Positions 1 to 6,201 are shown, counted from the first letter of the stretch. The stretch: 7,861 nt of DNA from Kingella oralis (GCA_905373195.1 CAJPSG010000038.1:1-7861), one strand, 5' to 3'. The notes: a model not told the origin generated them from the letters alone. Translations and numbers: made by a program.

Positions 1-1220
1 ACAATGCGCCCTCTGTCGCCCAATTCTTGCTCGGCTTGCGCCAACGCCGCTTGCGATGCGCTTTGCCAGTCTTGCCCTTTTTCAATGTGCACGTTAATCA
101 TGGTTTGCGGATAGGGCTGCCAATCTACGGCAGTTTCTAAATCTTGCCCCAATTCGCGCAGCGCGGCGAGCACTTGCAGGGCGGAGATTGTGCCATCGCC
201 TGTATTGTGTTTGTCTAGGCACACGATATGCCCCGAGGATTCGCCGCCGATAAGCCAGTCGCGCTCGTGCAATTGTTCCAGTACATAGCGGTCGCCCACT
301 TTGGCGCGGGCAAAGGCGATGCCACGCGCGACAAGGGCTTTTTCCATGCCCAAATTGCTCATCACCGTGCCGACTACGCCGCCAAATTCCAAACCCTGCG
401 CGGCGCGGGCTTTGGCGATGACGTAAATCAGCTTATCGCCGTCGTACACCACGCCGTTTTTGTCCACCATCATCAGGCGGTCGCCGTCGCCATCCAGCGC
501 GATGCCGTAATCCGCATCGTTTTGCAACACGGCGGCTTGCAGCGTTTTGGTGTAGGTTGCGCCAACTTTATCGTTGATGTTGTAGCCATTGGGTTCATCG
601 CCAATGCTGATGACTTCCGCGCCCAGCTCGTGGAATACTTTGGGCGCGGTGTGATAGCCTGCGCCGTTGGCGGTATCCACCACCAGTTTCAAGCCGTATA
701 AATCCAAATGGCTGGGGAAGGTGGATTTGCAAAATTCAATGTAGCGATCTGCCGCGCCTTCAATGCGGCGGGCGCGCCCAAGCTGGCTGCTGGGCAGCGT
801 GTGCAAATCTTTTTCCAGTTCGGCTTCAATGGCAAGTTCCATGTCGTCGCTCAGTTTTACGCCGCCTTCGGCAAAGAATTTGATGCCGTTGTCGCTATAC
901 ATATTGTGCGAGGCGGAAATCATCACACCGCCATCCAAACGCAGGGCGCGGGTTAAATAGGCGATGGCGGGCGTGGGTAGCGGCCCGGTTTGCACCACGT
1001 TTACGCCAGCGGCGGTGCAGCCCGCCACCAGCGCGGTTTCTAGCATATAGCCTGAAATGCGCGTGTCTTTGCCGATGATAACGGTGGGCTTGTGCCCTGC
1101 ATCGTGCTTCACCAATGCGCTGCCAAACGCGCTGCCGAGTTTGAGCACAAAATCGGGGGTAATCGGAAACCGCCCGACTTCGCCGCGAATGCCGTCGGTG
1201 CCAAAATATTTTCTTGCCAT
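1..1220 (-). CDS. glmM: Phosphoglucosamine mutase GlmM, 3' end beyond the window
   Basis: GlmM converts glucosamine-6-phosphate to glucosamine-1-phosphate in the cytoplasm, on the route to UDP-N-acetylglucosamine for peptidoglycan and lipopolysaccharide. The start at 1220 gives [16 protein letters not shown], the typical family N-terminus. About 406 codons are visible; GlmM proteins are usually near 445 residues, so roughly 40 C-terminal residues should lie left of base 1. Seen motifs, in order: [10 protein letters not shown] with the phosphoserine at residue 104 (bases 911-909), the metal-binding DGDGDR at 243-248 (494-477), and the sugar-binding GGESSGH at 325-331. The met after ASHN, where many homologues have Pro, Ala or Val, is a minor variation. 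The frame is open throughout. The ribosome-binding site is weak (AAGCGAAAC upstream). It diverges from pyrB. Identification is firm. Confidence 0.97.
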   Translation of the reverse strand, partial: MARKYFGTDGIRGEVGRFPITPDFVLKLGSAFGSALVKHDAGHKPTVIIGKDTRISGYMLETALVAGCTAAGVNVVQTGPLPTPAIAYLTRALRLDGGVMISASHNMYSDNGIKFFAEGGVKLSDDMELAIEAELEKDLHTLPSSQLGRARRIEGAADRYIEFCKSTFPSHLDLYGLKLVVDTANGAGYHTAPKVFHELGAEVISIGDEPNGYNINDKVGATYTKTLQAAVLQNDADYGIALDGDGDRLMMVDKNGVVYDGDKLIYVIAKARAAQGLEFGGVVGTVMSNLGMEKALVARGIAFARAKVGDRYVLEQLHERDWLIGGESSGHIVCLDKHNTGDGTISALQVLAALRELGQDLETAVDWQPYPQTMINVHIEKGQDWQSASQAALAQAEQELGDRGRI

Positions 1221-1240
1221 GCTTGTTTCGCTTATGAGAG

Positions 1241-1278
1241 TTTTCAGGCTGCCTTGGCATATTTGGGCAGTCTGAAAA
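1241..1278. repeat. Imperfect inverted pair of uptake sequences in the glmM leader
   Basis: An exact TTCAGGCTGCCT (1243-1254) faces a degenerate copy, GGGCAGTCTGAA (1265-1276, two mismatches to AGGCAGCCTGAA). The arms 1241-1253 and 1266-1278 pair over 13 positions with one mismatch or wobble around a 12-base loop. Such pairs normally lie at gene ends as terminators, but this one lies only about 20 bases upstream of the glmM start, with no gene end beside it. No T-run follows the stem on the glmM strand, so a role as terminator or attenuator is unproven. Confidence 0.75.
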
Positions 1279-1311
1279 TAGGTTTGATGGGGTTCTTGAC
1301 GAATATTGGCA

Positions 1312-1330
1312 ATTGTAAAGAATTTACAAT
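1312..1330. promoter_or_regulatory. Perfect AT-rich palindrome between glmM and pyrB
   Basis: ATTGTAAAGAATTTACAAT is a perfect 8-base inverted repeat with a 3-base centre. It lies 92 bases upstream of the glmM start and about 90 bases upstream of the pyrB -10 element, in a stretch with no reading frame of its own. The size and symmetry suit a dimeric repressor or activator. The half site TTTACAAT also occurs once at 5650-5657, in the control region of the XRE gene. I cannot assign a regulator; the symmetry is seen, the function is inference. Confidence 0.45.
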
Positions 1331-1372
1331 CAACGCGCTATTCAGAAACTGACATTTTACGGCATTTTGCAT

Positions 1373-1384
1373 TTCAGGCTGCCA
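1373..1384 (-). repeat. DNA uptake sequence, one mismatch
   Basis: TTCAGGCTGCCA matches the complement of the local uptake word except at the last base; the preceding T extends the usual TTTCAGG context. It is a single copy with no partner arm nearby, about 90 bases before pyrB. Confidence 0.8.
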
Positions 1385-1420
1385 CCGTGTAAAAAAATGT
1401 AAGCACATTGAAAAAAATAT

Positions 1421-1440
1421 TGCTATAATCCCGCCGTTTG
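1421..1440 (+). promoter_or_regulatory. Extended -10 promoter of pyrBI with UUU at the predicted start
   Basis: TGCTATAAT (1421-1429) is a perfect TG-extended -10 element. No good -35 hexamer lies 16-18 bases upstream (the region reads AAGCAC), as is common for extended -10 promoters. The predicted start is near 1436, which would make the transcript begin GUUUG. That resembles the E. coli pyrBI start (AAUUUG), where UTP-dependent slippage at the U run controls output. The leader would be only about 36 bases, too short for a pyrL-like attenuator, and holds a small stem (GTCC/GGAC, 1440-1451) before the Shine-Dalgarno. Confidence 0.7.
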
Positions 1441-1471
1441 TCCGCTCGGACCGCATACAAAGGAAACCGCC

Positions 1472-2392
1472 ATGTCTAATCCGTTCTACCAAAAACACAT
1501 TATCTCCATCGCCGATTTGACCGACGAAGAGCTGCTGTTATTGCTCAACACCGCGCTCAAATTGAAAAGCGAACCCAATCCCAGCTTGTTAGATGGCAAA
1601 CTCATCGCAAGCTGTTTTTTTGAGCCATCCACACGCACCCGGCTTTCGTTTGAAACCGCCGTGCAACGCTTGGGCGGCAAGGTGATTGGCTTTGCCGATG
1701 GTGCCAACACCAGCGCGAAAAAAGGCGAAACGCTTGCCGACAGCGCGCGCATCATCAGCAGTTACGCCGATGCGATTATCCAACGCCATCCGCAAGACGG
1801 CGCGGCGCGCGTAACCGCCGAATTTTCGCGCGTGCCCGTTATCAACGCCGGCGACGGCACCAACCAGCATCCCAGCCAAACCCTGCTGGATTTGGTAACC
1901 ATCCACGAAACCCAAGGCAGCCTGAAAAACCTGAAAATCGCCATGGTGGGCGATTTGAAATACGGGCGCACCGTGCATTCGCTCGCCCAAGCCCTCAAAC
2001 GCTTTGGCTGCGAATTTGCCTTTGTGTCGCCGCCCACACTTGCTATGCCCGATTACATCACCGAAGAGCTGGACGAAGCAGGCGCGGCGTGGCAAATCTT
2101 CCCCGATTTGGAAAGCGCGGTGGCATGGGCAGACATCCTTTACATGACGCGCGTGCAACGTGAACGCTTCGACGAACAAGAATTCGCCAAAATCCAAGGC
2201 AAGTTCAATCTGCACGCCGATATGCTCGCCAACGCCAAACCCAATTTGCGCGTGCTGCACCCGCTGCCACGCGTGGACGAAATCCACCCCAGCGTGGATG
2301 CCACGCCCTACGCCTATTATTTTGAACAAGCCACCAACGGCGTGTTTGCGCGGATGGCGATGTTGTCGCTGGTGTTGAACGAAACGGTTTGA
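1472..2392 (+). CDS. pyrB: Aspartate carbamoyltransferase catalytic chain
   Basis: This enzyme condenses carbamoyl phosphate with L-aspartate to N-carbamoyl-aspartate, the committed step of pyrimidine synthesis, in the cytosol. The protein has 306 residues, the usual length. The carbamoyl-phosphate loop FEPSTRTR (STRTR at 53-57), the 80s-loop KKGET (Lys84), HPSQ at 133-136, YGRTVHSL (164-171), the aspartate-site TRVQRERF (226-233) and HPLPRVDEI (263-271) are all present, so it should be active. The ATG at 1472 follows a strong AAAGGAAA (1459-1466) at good spacing. The next gene encodes the regulatory chain, implying the E. coli-type dodecamer of two catalytic trimers and three regulatory dimers. 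An exact uptake sequence lies inside the gene, in frame, encoding part of QGSLKN. Confidence 0.98.
   Translation: MSNPFYQKHIISIADLTDEELLLLLNTALKLKSEPNPSLLDGKLIASCFFEPSTRTRLSFETAVQRLGGKVIGFADGANTSAKKGETLADSARIISSYADAIIQRHPQDGAARVTAEFSRVPVINAGDGTNQHPSQTLLDLVTIHETQGSLKNLKIAMVGDLKYGRTVHSLAQALKRFGCEFAFVSPPTLAMPDYITEELDEAGAAWQIFPDLESAVAWADILYMTRVQRERFDEQEFAKIQGKFNLHADMLANAKPNLRVLHPLPRVDEIHPSVDATPYAYYFEQATNGVFARMAMLSLVLNETV
1915..1926 (+). repeat. DNA uptake sequence inside pyrB
   Basis: An exact AGGCAGCCTGAA, read in frame as part of Q-G-S-L-K-N (residues 148-153), at a surface turn before the second (aspartate) domain. It costs the protein no known motif. Confidence 0.9.
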
Positions 2393-2401
2393 TGCCGTTT
2401 T

Positions 2402-2413
2402 AGGCAGCCTGAA
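2402..2413 (+). repeat. DNA uptake sequence between pyrB and pyrI
   Basis: An exact single copy nine bases after the pyrB stop, followed by a tiny GAGC-AAA-GCTC inverted repeat (2417-2427). There is no partner arm and no T-run, so it should not stop pyrB-pyrI read-through. Confidence 0.9.
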
Positions 2414-2450
2414 AACGAGCAAAGCTCAAATCTGATACAAGGAAATCCCC

Positions 2451-2909
2451 ATGAAAAGCAAACAATTAAGTGTAGAAGCCATAGAAAACGGCACTGTTAT
2501 CGACCATATCCCCGCAGGGCTGGCGCTCACCATCCTGCGCCAATTCAAAGTGCTGCACCACGGCAGTGCGGTAACCGTGGGCTTCAACCTGCCCAGCCAC
2601 TCGCAAGGCAGCAAAGACATCATCAAAATCAAAGATGTAATATTCAGCGAAGCCGATGCCAACCGCCTCGCCTTGTTCGCCCCCGAAGCCATTGTGAATT
2701 TGATTCAAGATTTTCAAGTGGTGCAAAAACTGCGCCTTTCGCTGCCCGGCACCATCAGCGAAGTGTTTAGCTGCCCCAACGCCAACTGCGCCAGCCACAG
2801 CGAGCCGGTAACCAGCCGCTTTTATGTGCGCCAGCAAAACGGGCAAACCAAGCTCAAATGCCATTATTGCGAGAAAACCTATGCCCGCGAAGCGGTTGCC
2901 GAGGCGTAG
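2451..2909 (+). CDS. pyrI: Aspartate carbamoyltransferase regulatory chain
   Basis: PyrI binds CTP, UTP or ATP and transmits feedback control to the PyrB catalytic trimers; it is not catalytic. The 152-residue product has both family domains. The N-terminal nucleotide-binding domain carries VIDHIPAG (Asp18-His19, effector site), GFNLPS (44-49) and IKIKD (58-62). The C-terminal zinc domain has the four cysteines Cys108, Cys113, Cys137 and Cys140 in the order CPNANC ... CHYC, matching the E. coli Cys109/114/138/141 site that contacts PyrB. A clear AAGGAAA (2439-2445) precedes the ATG. The gap after pyrB is 58 bases with no terminator, so the two genes should share the promoter near 1425. A DUS hairpin follows. 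Confidence 0.97.
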   Translation: MKSKQLSVEAIENGTVIDHIPAGLALTILRQFKVLHHGSAVTVGFNLPSHSQGSKDIIKIKDVIFSEADANRLALFAPEAIVNLIQDFQVVQKLRLSLPGTISEVFSCPNANCASHSEPVTSRFYVRQQNGQTKLKCHYCEKTYAREAVAEA

Positions 2910-2941
2910 AACCGCAAAATAGACTACAATGTGCCGCAATG

Positions 2942-2984
2942 TTTTCAGGCTGCCTAATGTGATGTGCAATAGGCAGCCTGAAAA
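2942..2984. terminator. DUS inverted pair after pyrI, likely terminator
   Basis: TTCAGGCTGCCT (2944-2955) and AGGCAGCCTGAA (2971-2982) form a perfect 15-base stem, 2942-2956 with 2970-2984, around a 13-base loop. It begins 32 bases after the pyrI stop. On the plus strand the arm ends in A rather than a T-run, so intrinsic termination may be weak; the stem could also serve mainly as uptake sequence. Paired uptake sequences acting as terminators are well known in Neisseria. Confidence 0.7.
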
Positions 2985-3004
2985 ACACCCTGCATCCACA
3001 CAAA

Positions 3005-3016
3005 AGGCAGCCTGAA
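3005..3016 (+). repeat. DNA uptake sequence at the Uma2 ribosome-binding position
   Basis: An exact copy ends one base before the ATG at 3018. The only purine-rich Shine-Dalgarno-like word before the start, AAAAGG (3002-3007), is made partly by the first three bases of the repeat, ten bases from the ATG. Translation of the gene therefore probably depends on the uptake sequence. Confidence 0.85.
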
Positions 3017-3017
3017 A

Positions 3018-3584
3018 ATGAATGCACTCACCCAAACCCCCAGCCAAATCAGCGAAGAGGACTACCTAGCCCGCTACGCCCAAGAAAGCGACACGCGCTA
3101 CGAATACATCAACGGCGAAATTTGGGCAATGGCAGGCGCATCACGCAACCACAACCTCATCGCAGGCAATGTCTATGCCGCGTTGCACAGCCAGCTCAAA
3201 AACCATTCCTGCCAAGCATTTATCAGCGATTGGCGCGTGCAAGCCCAGCATAATTATTACTATCCCGATGTCGTAATAGATTGCCAAGCCCAAGGCAGCC
3301 AAGCCAGCCAACCCGTGCTGATTATTGAAGTTTTATCCGACAGCACACGCCAAACCGACCTGACTCTCAAACTGCATGACTACCGCCAAATCCCCAGCTT
3401 GCAAGAATACATCGTTTTAGAACAAGACTTTATGGCCGCCCTTGTTTATCGCCGCAGCGACGGCTGGAAAGCCACCAGCTACACCCAAGCCAGCGACACC
3501 ATTTCGCTTGCCAGCATCGGCTGCACGCTATTGCTTGCCGAGATTTATGCACGAGTGGAATTTGAAGAAAAACGAGCCGTTTAG
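3018..3584 (+). CDS. Uma2/DUF820 family predicted restriction-like nuclease
   Basis: This 188-residue protein resembles the Uma2 (DUF820) family, predicted to have a PD-(D/E)XK nuclease fold; the substrate and biological role of the family are unknown. Visible family features are an N-terminal helix with YEYINGEIWAMAGAS (28-42), an H-N-I-type segment (SRNHNLIAGNVY, 42-53), the YYPDVV strand with the probable catalytic Asp84, the LIIEVLSDST strand with Glu104, then D114, K118 and Y122 in the helix, and SLQEYIVLEQD (127-137). The acidic residues and lysine expected for catalysis are present, so it looks intact. There is no signal peptide or membrane segment. No partner toxin, antitoxin or methylase lies beside it. 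Its start and stop abut uptake sequences, which suggests gain as a cassette. The family call is good; function is open. Confidence 0.85.
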   Translation: MNALTQTPSQISEEDYLARYAQESDTRYEYINGEIWAMAGASRNHNLIAGNVYAALHSQLKNHSCQAFISDWRVQAQHNYYYPDVVIDCQAQGSQASQPVLIIEVLSDSTRQTDLTLKLHDYRQIPSLQEYIVLEQDFMAALVYRRSDGWKATSYTQASDTISLASIGCTLLLAEIYARVEFEEKRAV

Positions 3585-3594
3585 GCAGCCTGAA
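3583..3594 (+). repeat. DNA uptake sequence overlapping the Uma2 stop codon
   Basis: An exact copy whose first two bases complete the TAG stop (3582-3584) of the Uma2 gene. It is in the same orientation as the copy before the start, so the gene is bounded by 12-base direct repeats. Confidence 0.9.
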
Positions 3595-3621
3595 AACGCA
3601 TCCCACCCATTTAACCAACCC

Positions 3622-3640
3622 GTGTTTTTCAATGAAACAC
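3622..3640. repeat. Small inverted repeat between Uma2 and der
   Basis: GTGTTT (3622-3627) and AAACAC (3635-3640) pair around a 7-base loop. The stem is AT-rich and no T-run follows on either side, so it is at most a weak hairpin; a chance match is possible. Confidence 0.3.
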
Positions 3641-3661
3641 CTGCTTGCTGCCCCCTAATTA

Positions 3662-3673
3662 AGGCAGCCTGAA
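3662..3673 (+). repeat. DNA uptake sequence upstream of der
   Basis: An exact copy 15 bases before the der start, in the same orientation as 3583-3594. It has no partner arm. The bases between it and the ATG (AGAAAGAA) form only a weak ribosome-binding site. Confidence 0.9.
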
Positions 3674-3688
3674 ACAGAAAGAACCCTT

Positions 3689-5158
3689 ATGAAACCCACC
3701 ATCGCCCTAGTCGGCCGCCCCAATGTGGGCAAATCCACTTTGTTCAACCGCCTCACGCGCACCAAAGACGCGCTGGTGCACGACCTGCCGGGTTTAACCC
3801 GCGACCGCCATTATGGGCACGGCAAAGTAGGCAGCAAGCCCTATCTCGTTGTGGACACAGGCGGTTTTGAGCCCGTTGTGGACAGCGGCATTTTGCACGA
3901 AATGGCAAAGCAAACCCTGCAAGCCGTGGACGAAGCCGATGCCGTCGTGTTTTTGGTGGATGCGCGCACAGGCTTAACGCCGCAAGACAAAATCATCGCC
4001 GACCGCCTGCGCCAATCGCCGCGCCCCGTGTATTTGGCGGTAAACAAAGGCGAGGGCGGCAATCACGCCGTGCTGGCGGCCGAGTTTTACGAGCTGGCAC
4101 TCGGCGAGCCGCACGTTATTTCAGGCGCGCATGGCGACGGCGTTTACTATCTGATTGAAGAAATCTTGGAGCATTTCCCCGATGCGGACGAAACGCAGCC
4201 TGAAAATAAACACCCCGTGTTTGCCGTGATTGGGCGACCCAACGTGGGCAAATCCACGCTGGTGAACGCCATTTTGGGCGAAGAGCGCGTGATTGCGTTT
4301 GACATGGCGGGCACCACGCGCGACAGCATCCACATTGATTTTGAGCGCGAAGGCAAGCCGTTCACTATTATTGACACCGCAGGCGTGCGGCGGCGCGGCA
4401 AAGTGGACGAAGCGGTGGAAAAATTCTCCGTGATTAAAGCGATGCAAGCGATTGAAGCGGCGAACGTTGCCGTGTTGGTGTTGGATGCGCAGCAAGACAT
4501 CGCCGACCAAGATGCCACCATCGCAGGCTTCGCGCTGGAAGCAGGGCGCGCGCTGGTGATTGCCGTAAACAAATGGGATGGCATCAGCGAAGAGCGGCGC
4601 AACGACATCAAGCGCGACATTGCCCGCAAGCTGTATTTCCTTGATTTTGCAAAGTTCCACTACATTTCCGCGCTGAAAGAACGCGGCATAGACGGCTTGT
4701 TTGACAGCATTCAGGCTGCCTACAACGCCGCGTTTATCAATATGCCCACACCCAAAATCACCCGTGTGCTGCAAAGCGCGGTGGAACGCCAAGCCCCGCC
4801 CCGCGCAGGCTTGGTGCGCCCCAAAATGCGCTACGCCCACCAAGGCGGCATGAACCCGCCCGTTATCGTGATACACGGCAACTCGCTCGGCGCAATTTCC
4901 GACAGCTACACGCGCTATTTGACGCAAACTTTCCGCAAAGCGTTTAACCTGCAAGGCACGCCGCTGCGGATTCAATACAACGTGGGCGAAAACCCCTATG
5001 AAGAAACCGCCGCGCAAACCAAAAACAAACCACTGCGCCGCGCTACATTAAGCAACCGCATTGCGAAGCGGGAAAATCGCAAAGACGAGAAAGTGCGCAA
5101 CAGCGGGGGAAAAGTGAAAAAACGGCAGGTGAGTGTGAAGAAACGGCATCAGTCGTGA
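3689..5158 (+). CDS. der: Ribosome biogenesis GTPase Der (EngA)
   Basis: Der is an essential GTPase with two tandem G domains that helps mature the 50S ribosomal subunit. In the 489-residue product the first domain has GRPNVGKST (9-17), LTRDR (36-40) and DTGG (56-59); its G4 motif reads NKGE (119-122), with Glu where NKxD is usual. The second domain has GRPNVGKST (182-190), GTTRD (208-212), DTAG (229-232) and a standard NKWD (294-297). A KH-like RNA-binding domain follows to about residue 445, including [10 protein letters not shown], and the protein ends in a lysine- and arginine-rich tail to 489. The length fits beta-proteobacterial Der. Two uptake sequences lie inside the gene. A DUS hairpin 16 bases past the stop likely ends the transcript. 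No clear promoter was seen in the 104-base gap upstream. Confidence 0.98.
   Translation: MKPTIALVGRPNVGKSTLFNRLTRTKDALVHDLPGLTRDRHYGHGKVGSKPYLVVDTGGFEPVVDSGILHEMAKQTLQAVDEADAVVFLVDARTGLTPQDKIIADRLRQSPRPVYLAVNKGEGGNHAVLAAEFYELALGEPHVISGAHGDGVYYLIEEILEHFPDADETQPENKHPVFAVIGRPNVGKSTLVNAILGEERVIAFDMAGTTRDSIHIDFEREGKPFTIIDTAGVRRRGKVDEAVEKFSVIKAMQAIEAANVAVLVLDAQQDIADQDATIAGFALEAGRALVIAVNKWDGISEERRNDIKRDIARKLYFLDFAKFHYISALKERGIDGLFDSIQAAYNAAFINMPTPKITRVLQSAVERQAPPRAGLVRPKMRYAHQGGMNPPVIVIHGNSLGAISDSYTRYLTQTFRKAFNLQGTPLRIQYNVGENPYEETAAQTKNKPLRRATLSNRIAKRENRKDEKVRNSGGKVKKRQVSVKKRHQS
4193..4204 (+). repeat. Uptake sequence variant in the Der interdomain linker
   Basis: ACGCAGCCTGAA has one mismatch to the consensus. 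It encodes T-Q-P-E in the acidic linker (about residues 164-175) between the two G domains, a place that tolerates insertions. Confidence 0.75.
4710..4721 (-). repeat. DNA uptake sequence inside der
   Basis: An exact TTCAGGCTGCCT, read in the der frame as part of S-I-Q-A-A-Y-N (residues 340-346), at the end of the second G domain. Confidence 0.9.
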
Positions 5159-5174
5159 TGGGGGAAAGGGTAAA

Positions 5175-5204
5175 AGGCAGCCTGAAATGGTTTTCAGGCT
5201 GCCT
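5175..5204. terminator. DUS hairpin terminator between der and the YkvA gene
   Basis: AGGCAGCCTGAAA (5175-5187) and TTTCAGGCTGCCT (5192-5204) form a perfect 13-base stem with a TGGT loop. It lies between two convergent genes, 16 bases after der and 30 bases after the YkvA stop. On the minus strand the stem runs straight into TTTTA, a short U-run, so it is a better terminator for the YkvA gene; on the plus strand CTGTGTT follows. Confidence 0.85.
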
Positions 5205-5234
5205 CTGTGTTAATGTGTAGCATAAGATTATTAT

Positions 5235-5576
5235 TCAATCAAACCACTGCTTTAATTTTTCTTGTGCAAATTCCTTATGTTCAGGTTTGATATATAAGGA
5301 CACTGCTGCCAATGCAGCTGCTAGTACTCCAACATCATCTGTATAACCTACCGCTGGGATAACATCGGGAATTACATCAACAGGTAAAATAAAATAACCT
5401 AATGCGCTATAAATAGTTGTTTTTACCCATGTAGGTATAGGATTTTTAGAATCCTCAACACAAGCATACAAAGTTAATACAGGACTAAGAACACTCTCTC
5501 CTATTGTTTTTGAATATTCTTTTATCTTATTCCACAAACCTTGTTCTGAATATTCGTTTTGATATTGTTCAGACAT
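5235..5576 (-). CDS. YkvA/DUF1232 family small protein
   Basis: This 113-residue protein carries the DUF1232 (YkvA-like) core: Y-S-A-L-G-Y-F-I-L-P-V-D-V-I-P-D (56-71), then P-A-V-G-Y-T-D-D (74-81) and a hydrophobic helix VGVLAAALAAVSLY (82-95). The LPxDxIPD and GxxDD signatures are intact. The family is widespread and of unknown biochemical role; the hydrophobic segments suggest membrane association, which is inference. A longer frame opens at 5645, but I chose the ATG at 5576 because CAAGGAAT gives an AAGGA seven bases before it, and the extra 23 residues would include the likely promoter. The gene is AT-rich, unlike der and aroC, and diverges from the XRE regulator gene. It has no uptake sequence inside it. 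Confidence 0.85.
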   Translation of the reverse strand: MSEQYQNEYSEQGLWNKIKEYSKTIGESVLSPVLTLYACVEDSKNPIPTWVKTTIYSALGYFILPVDVIPDVIPAVGYTDDVGVLAAALAAVSLYIKPEHKEFAQEKLKQWFD

Positions 5577-5609
5577 TTTTAATTCCTTGAAATCAATGAT
5601 TAAGGGATT

Positions 5610-5615
5610 ATTATA
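5610..5615 (-). promoter_or_regulatory. Candidate -10 element of the YkvA gene
   Basis: On the minus strand a perfect TATAAT lies 33 bases before the chosen ATG at 5576. No convincing -35 hexamer stands 16-18 bases upstream (TGGATT at 17). The position inside the longer alternative frame supports the shorter start. Confidence 0.45.
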
Positions 5616-5649
5616 AAAATAAAACAGTACACAATCCATCATCATATGG

Positions 5650-5677
5650 TTTACAATTTACCCAATTTGTGTATTTT
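5650..5677 (+). promoter_or_regulatory. Promoter and candidate autoregulatory operator of the XRE gene
   Basis: TTTACA (5650-5655, five of six to consensus) and TATTTT (5672-5677, four of six) are 16 bases apart and 23 bases upstream of the ATG at 5701. Between them, 5653-5670 reads as an imperfect palindrome of the form ACAAnTTnnnnAAnTTGT, six matching bases per arm. ACAA/TTGT outer bases are typical of operators for lambda- and 434-like XRE proteins. A dimer bound here would block this promoter and could also affect the divergent YkvA promoter. Symmetry is seen; autoregulation is inference. Confidence 0.5.
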
Positions 5678-5700
5678 CACCACCACGAAAGAATAAAGAA

Positions 5701-6099
5701 ATGAAAACCTACGAAAAAATCCGTCTAATCCGAGAAATTAAACAATGGTCGCAAGAACAAATGGCGGAAAAATTAGAAATGTCTGCCAATGGTTATGCAA
5801 AAATTGAACGAGGCGAAACGAAACTCACTTTGCCACGTTTACAAAAAATCGCTGATATTTTTGAAATGAATTTAAACGAATTGGCTCAGGAAAATGAGCA
5901 AAGTTTTATGGTTGTCATTGGTGAAAACAGCACTTATTGCACTAATATTCACACTAGTATAAGTAGTGGAAAAATTAACGAGCTCATTATAGAAATTGAA
6001 AAACTTAAACTTATGCTTGCTCACAAAGACGAACTCCTAGCCCAAAAAGAACGCGAATTGGTTGCCAAAGAAGAAATCATTGCGTTGCTTAAACAATAG
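5701..6099 (+). CDS. XRE-family regulator with C-terminal coiled coil
   Basis: The 132-residue protein starts with a classic HTH_3/XRE domain (about 6-62): helix-turn-helix S17-QEQMAEKLEMSANGYAKIERG-38, then LPRLQKIADIFEMNLNEL. A linker (about 63-90) leads to a strongly charged helical tail with Leu, Ile and Met spacing (KINELIIEIEKLKLML ... KEEIIALLKQ, 91-132) that should form a dimeric coiled coil. There is no peptidase or ligand-sensing domain, so it is likely a DNA-binding repressor; targets are unknown, the nearest candidates being its own promoter and the divergent YkvA gene. Codon use is AT-rich, lacking the GC bias of der and aroC, which suggests transfer. The Shine-Dalgarno (GAAAGAA, 5688-5694) is weak. 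An antitoxin role is possible but no toxin frame adjoins it. Confidence 0.9.
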   Translation: MKTYEKIRLIREIKQWSQEQMAEKLEMSANGYAKIERGETKLTLPRLQKIADIFEMNLNELAQENEQSFMVVIGENSTYCTNIHTSISSGKINELIIEIEKLKLMLAHKDELLAQKERELVAKEEIIALLKQ

Positions 6100-6130
6100 T
6101 TTTCCCAGACATTTTTGATAAAAGCATAAT

Positions 6131-6170
6131 TTTCAGGCTGCCTTTGCATTACACAAAAGGCAGCCTGAAA
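6131..6170. terminator. DUS hairpin terminator after the XRE gene
   Basis: TTTCAGGCTGCCTTT (6131-6145) and AAAGGCAGCCTGAAA (6156-6170) make a perfect 15-base stem with a 10-base loop, 31 bases after the XRE stop. CTTTTGT follows on the plus strand, giving a short U-run, so it fits termination of the XRE gene. It also lies between convergent XRE and aroC. Confidence 0.85.
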
Positions 6171-6187
6171 CTTTTGTAAAATTCTAG

Positions 6188-6199
6188 TGGCAGCCTGAA
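6188..6199 (+). repeat. DNA uptake sequence just after aroC, one mismatch
   Basis: TGGCAGCCTGAA differs from the consensus only at the first base. It lies two bases beyond the aroC stop on the minus strand, unpaired, next to the 6131-6170 hairpin. Confidence 0.8.
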
Positions 6200-6201
6200 A
6201 T

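Noticed and set aside
228..956. Long plus-strand open frames across 228-701 and 708-956
   Set aside because: They lie antisense to glmM, whose catalytic motifs are all in the minus frame, and their proteins are Ala/Val/His-rich as expected from the complement of GC-rich coding DNA.
1312..1330. TyrR-type box (TGTAAA-N6-TTTACA) at the glmM-pyrB palindrome
   Set aside because: The half sites match but the spacer is three bases instead of six, so it does not fit TyrR.
1408..1429. TTGAAA as the -35 element of pyrB
   Set aside because: Only ten bases separate it from TATAAT, far too close; the TG-extended -10 explains the promoter better.
1589..2422. A 277-codon minus-strand frame opposite pyrB
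   Set aside because: It is antisense to pyrB, has no recognisable motif, and no ribosome-binding site or promoter supports it.
3294..3305. AGGCAGCC inside the Uma2 gene as a further uptake sequence
   Set aside because: Only the first eight bases match; the TGAA end, part of the conserved CTGAA core, is absent.
3442..3672. A 76-codon plus frame running from inside Uma2 to the DUS before der
   Set aside because: Most of it overlaps Uma2 in another frame, it reads through two uptake sequences, and it lacks a good start signal.
4121..5017. A 298-codon minus-strand frame opposite der
   Set aside because: It mirrors the two G domains of der on the other strand; His- and Ala-rich composition shows it is a GC-bias artefact.
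5577..5645. N-terminal extension of the YkvA gene from an ATG at 5645
   Set aside because: The AAGGA before 5576 is much better, and the extension would cover a perfect TATAAT on the same strand.
5648..5656. GGTTTACAA, identical to one half of the E. coli BirA operator
   Set aside because: The partner half TTGTAAACC is not found 14-18 bases upstream, and no biotin gene is nearby.
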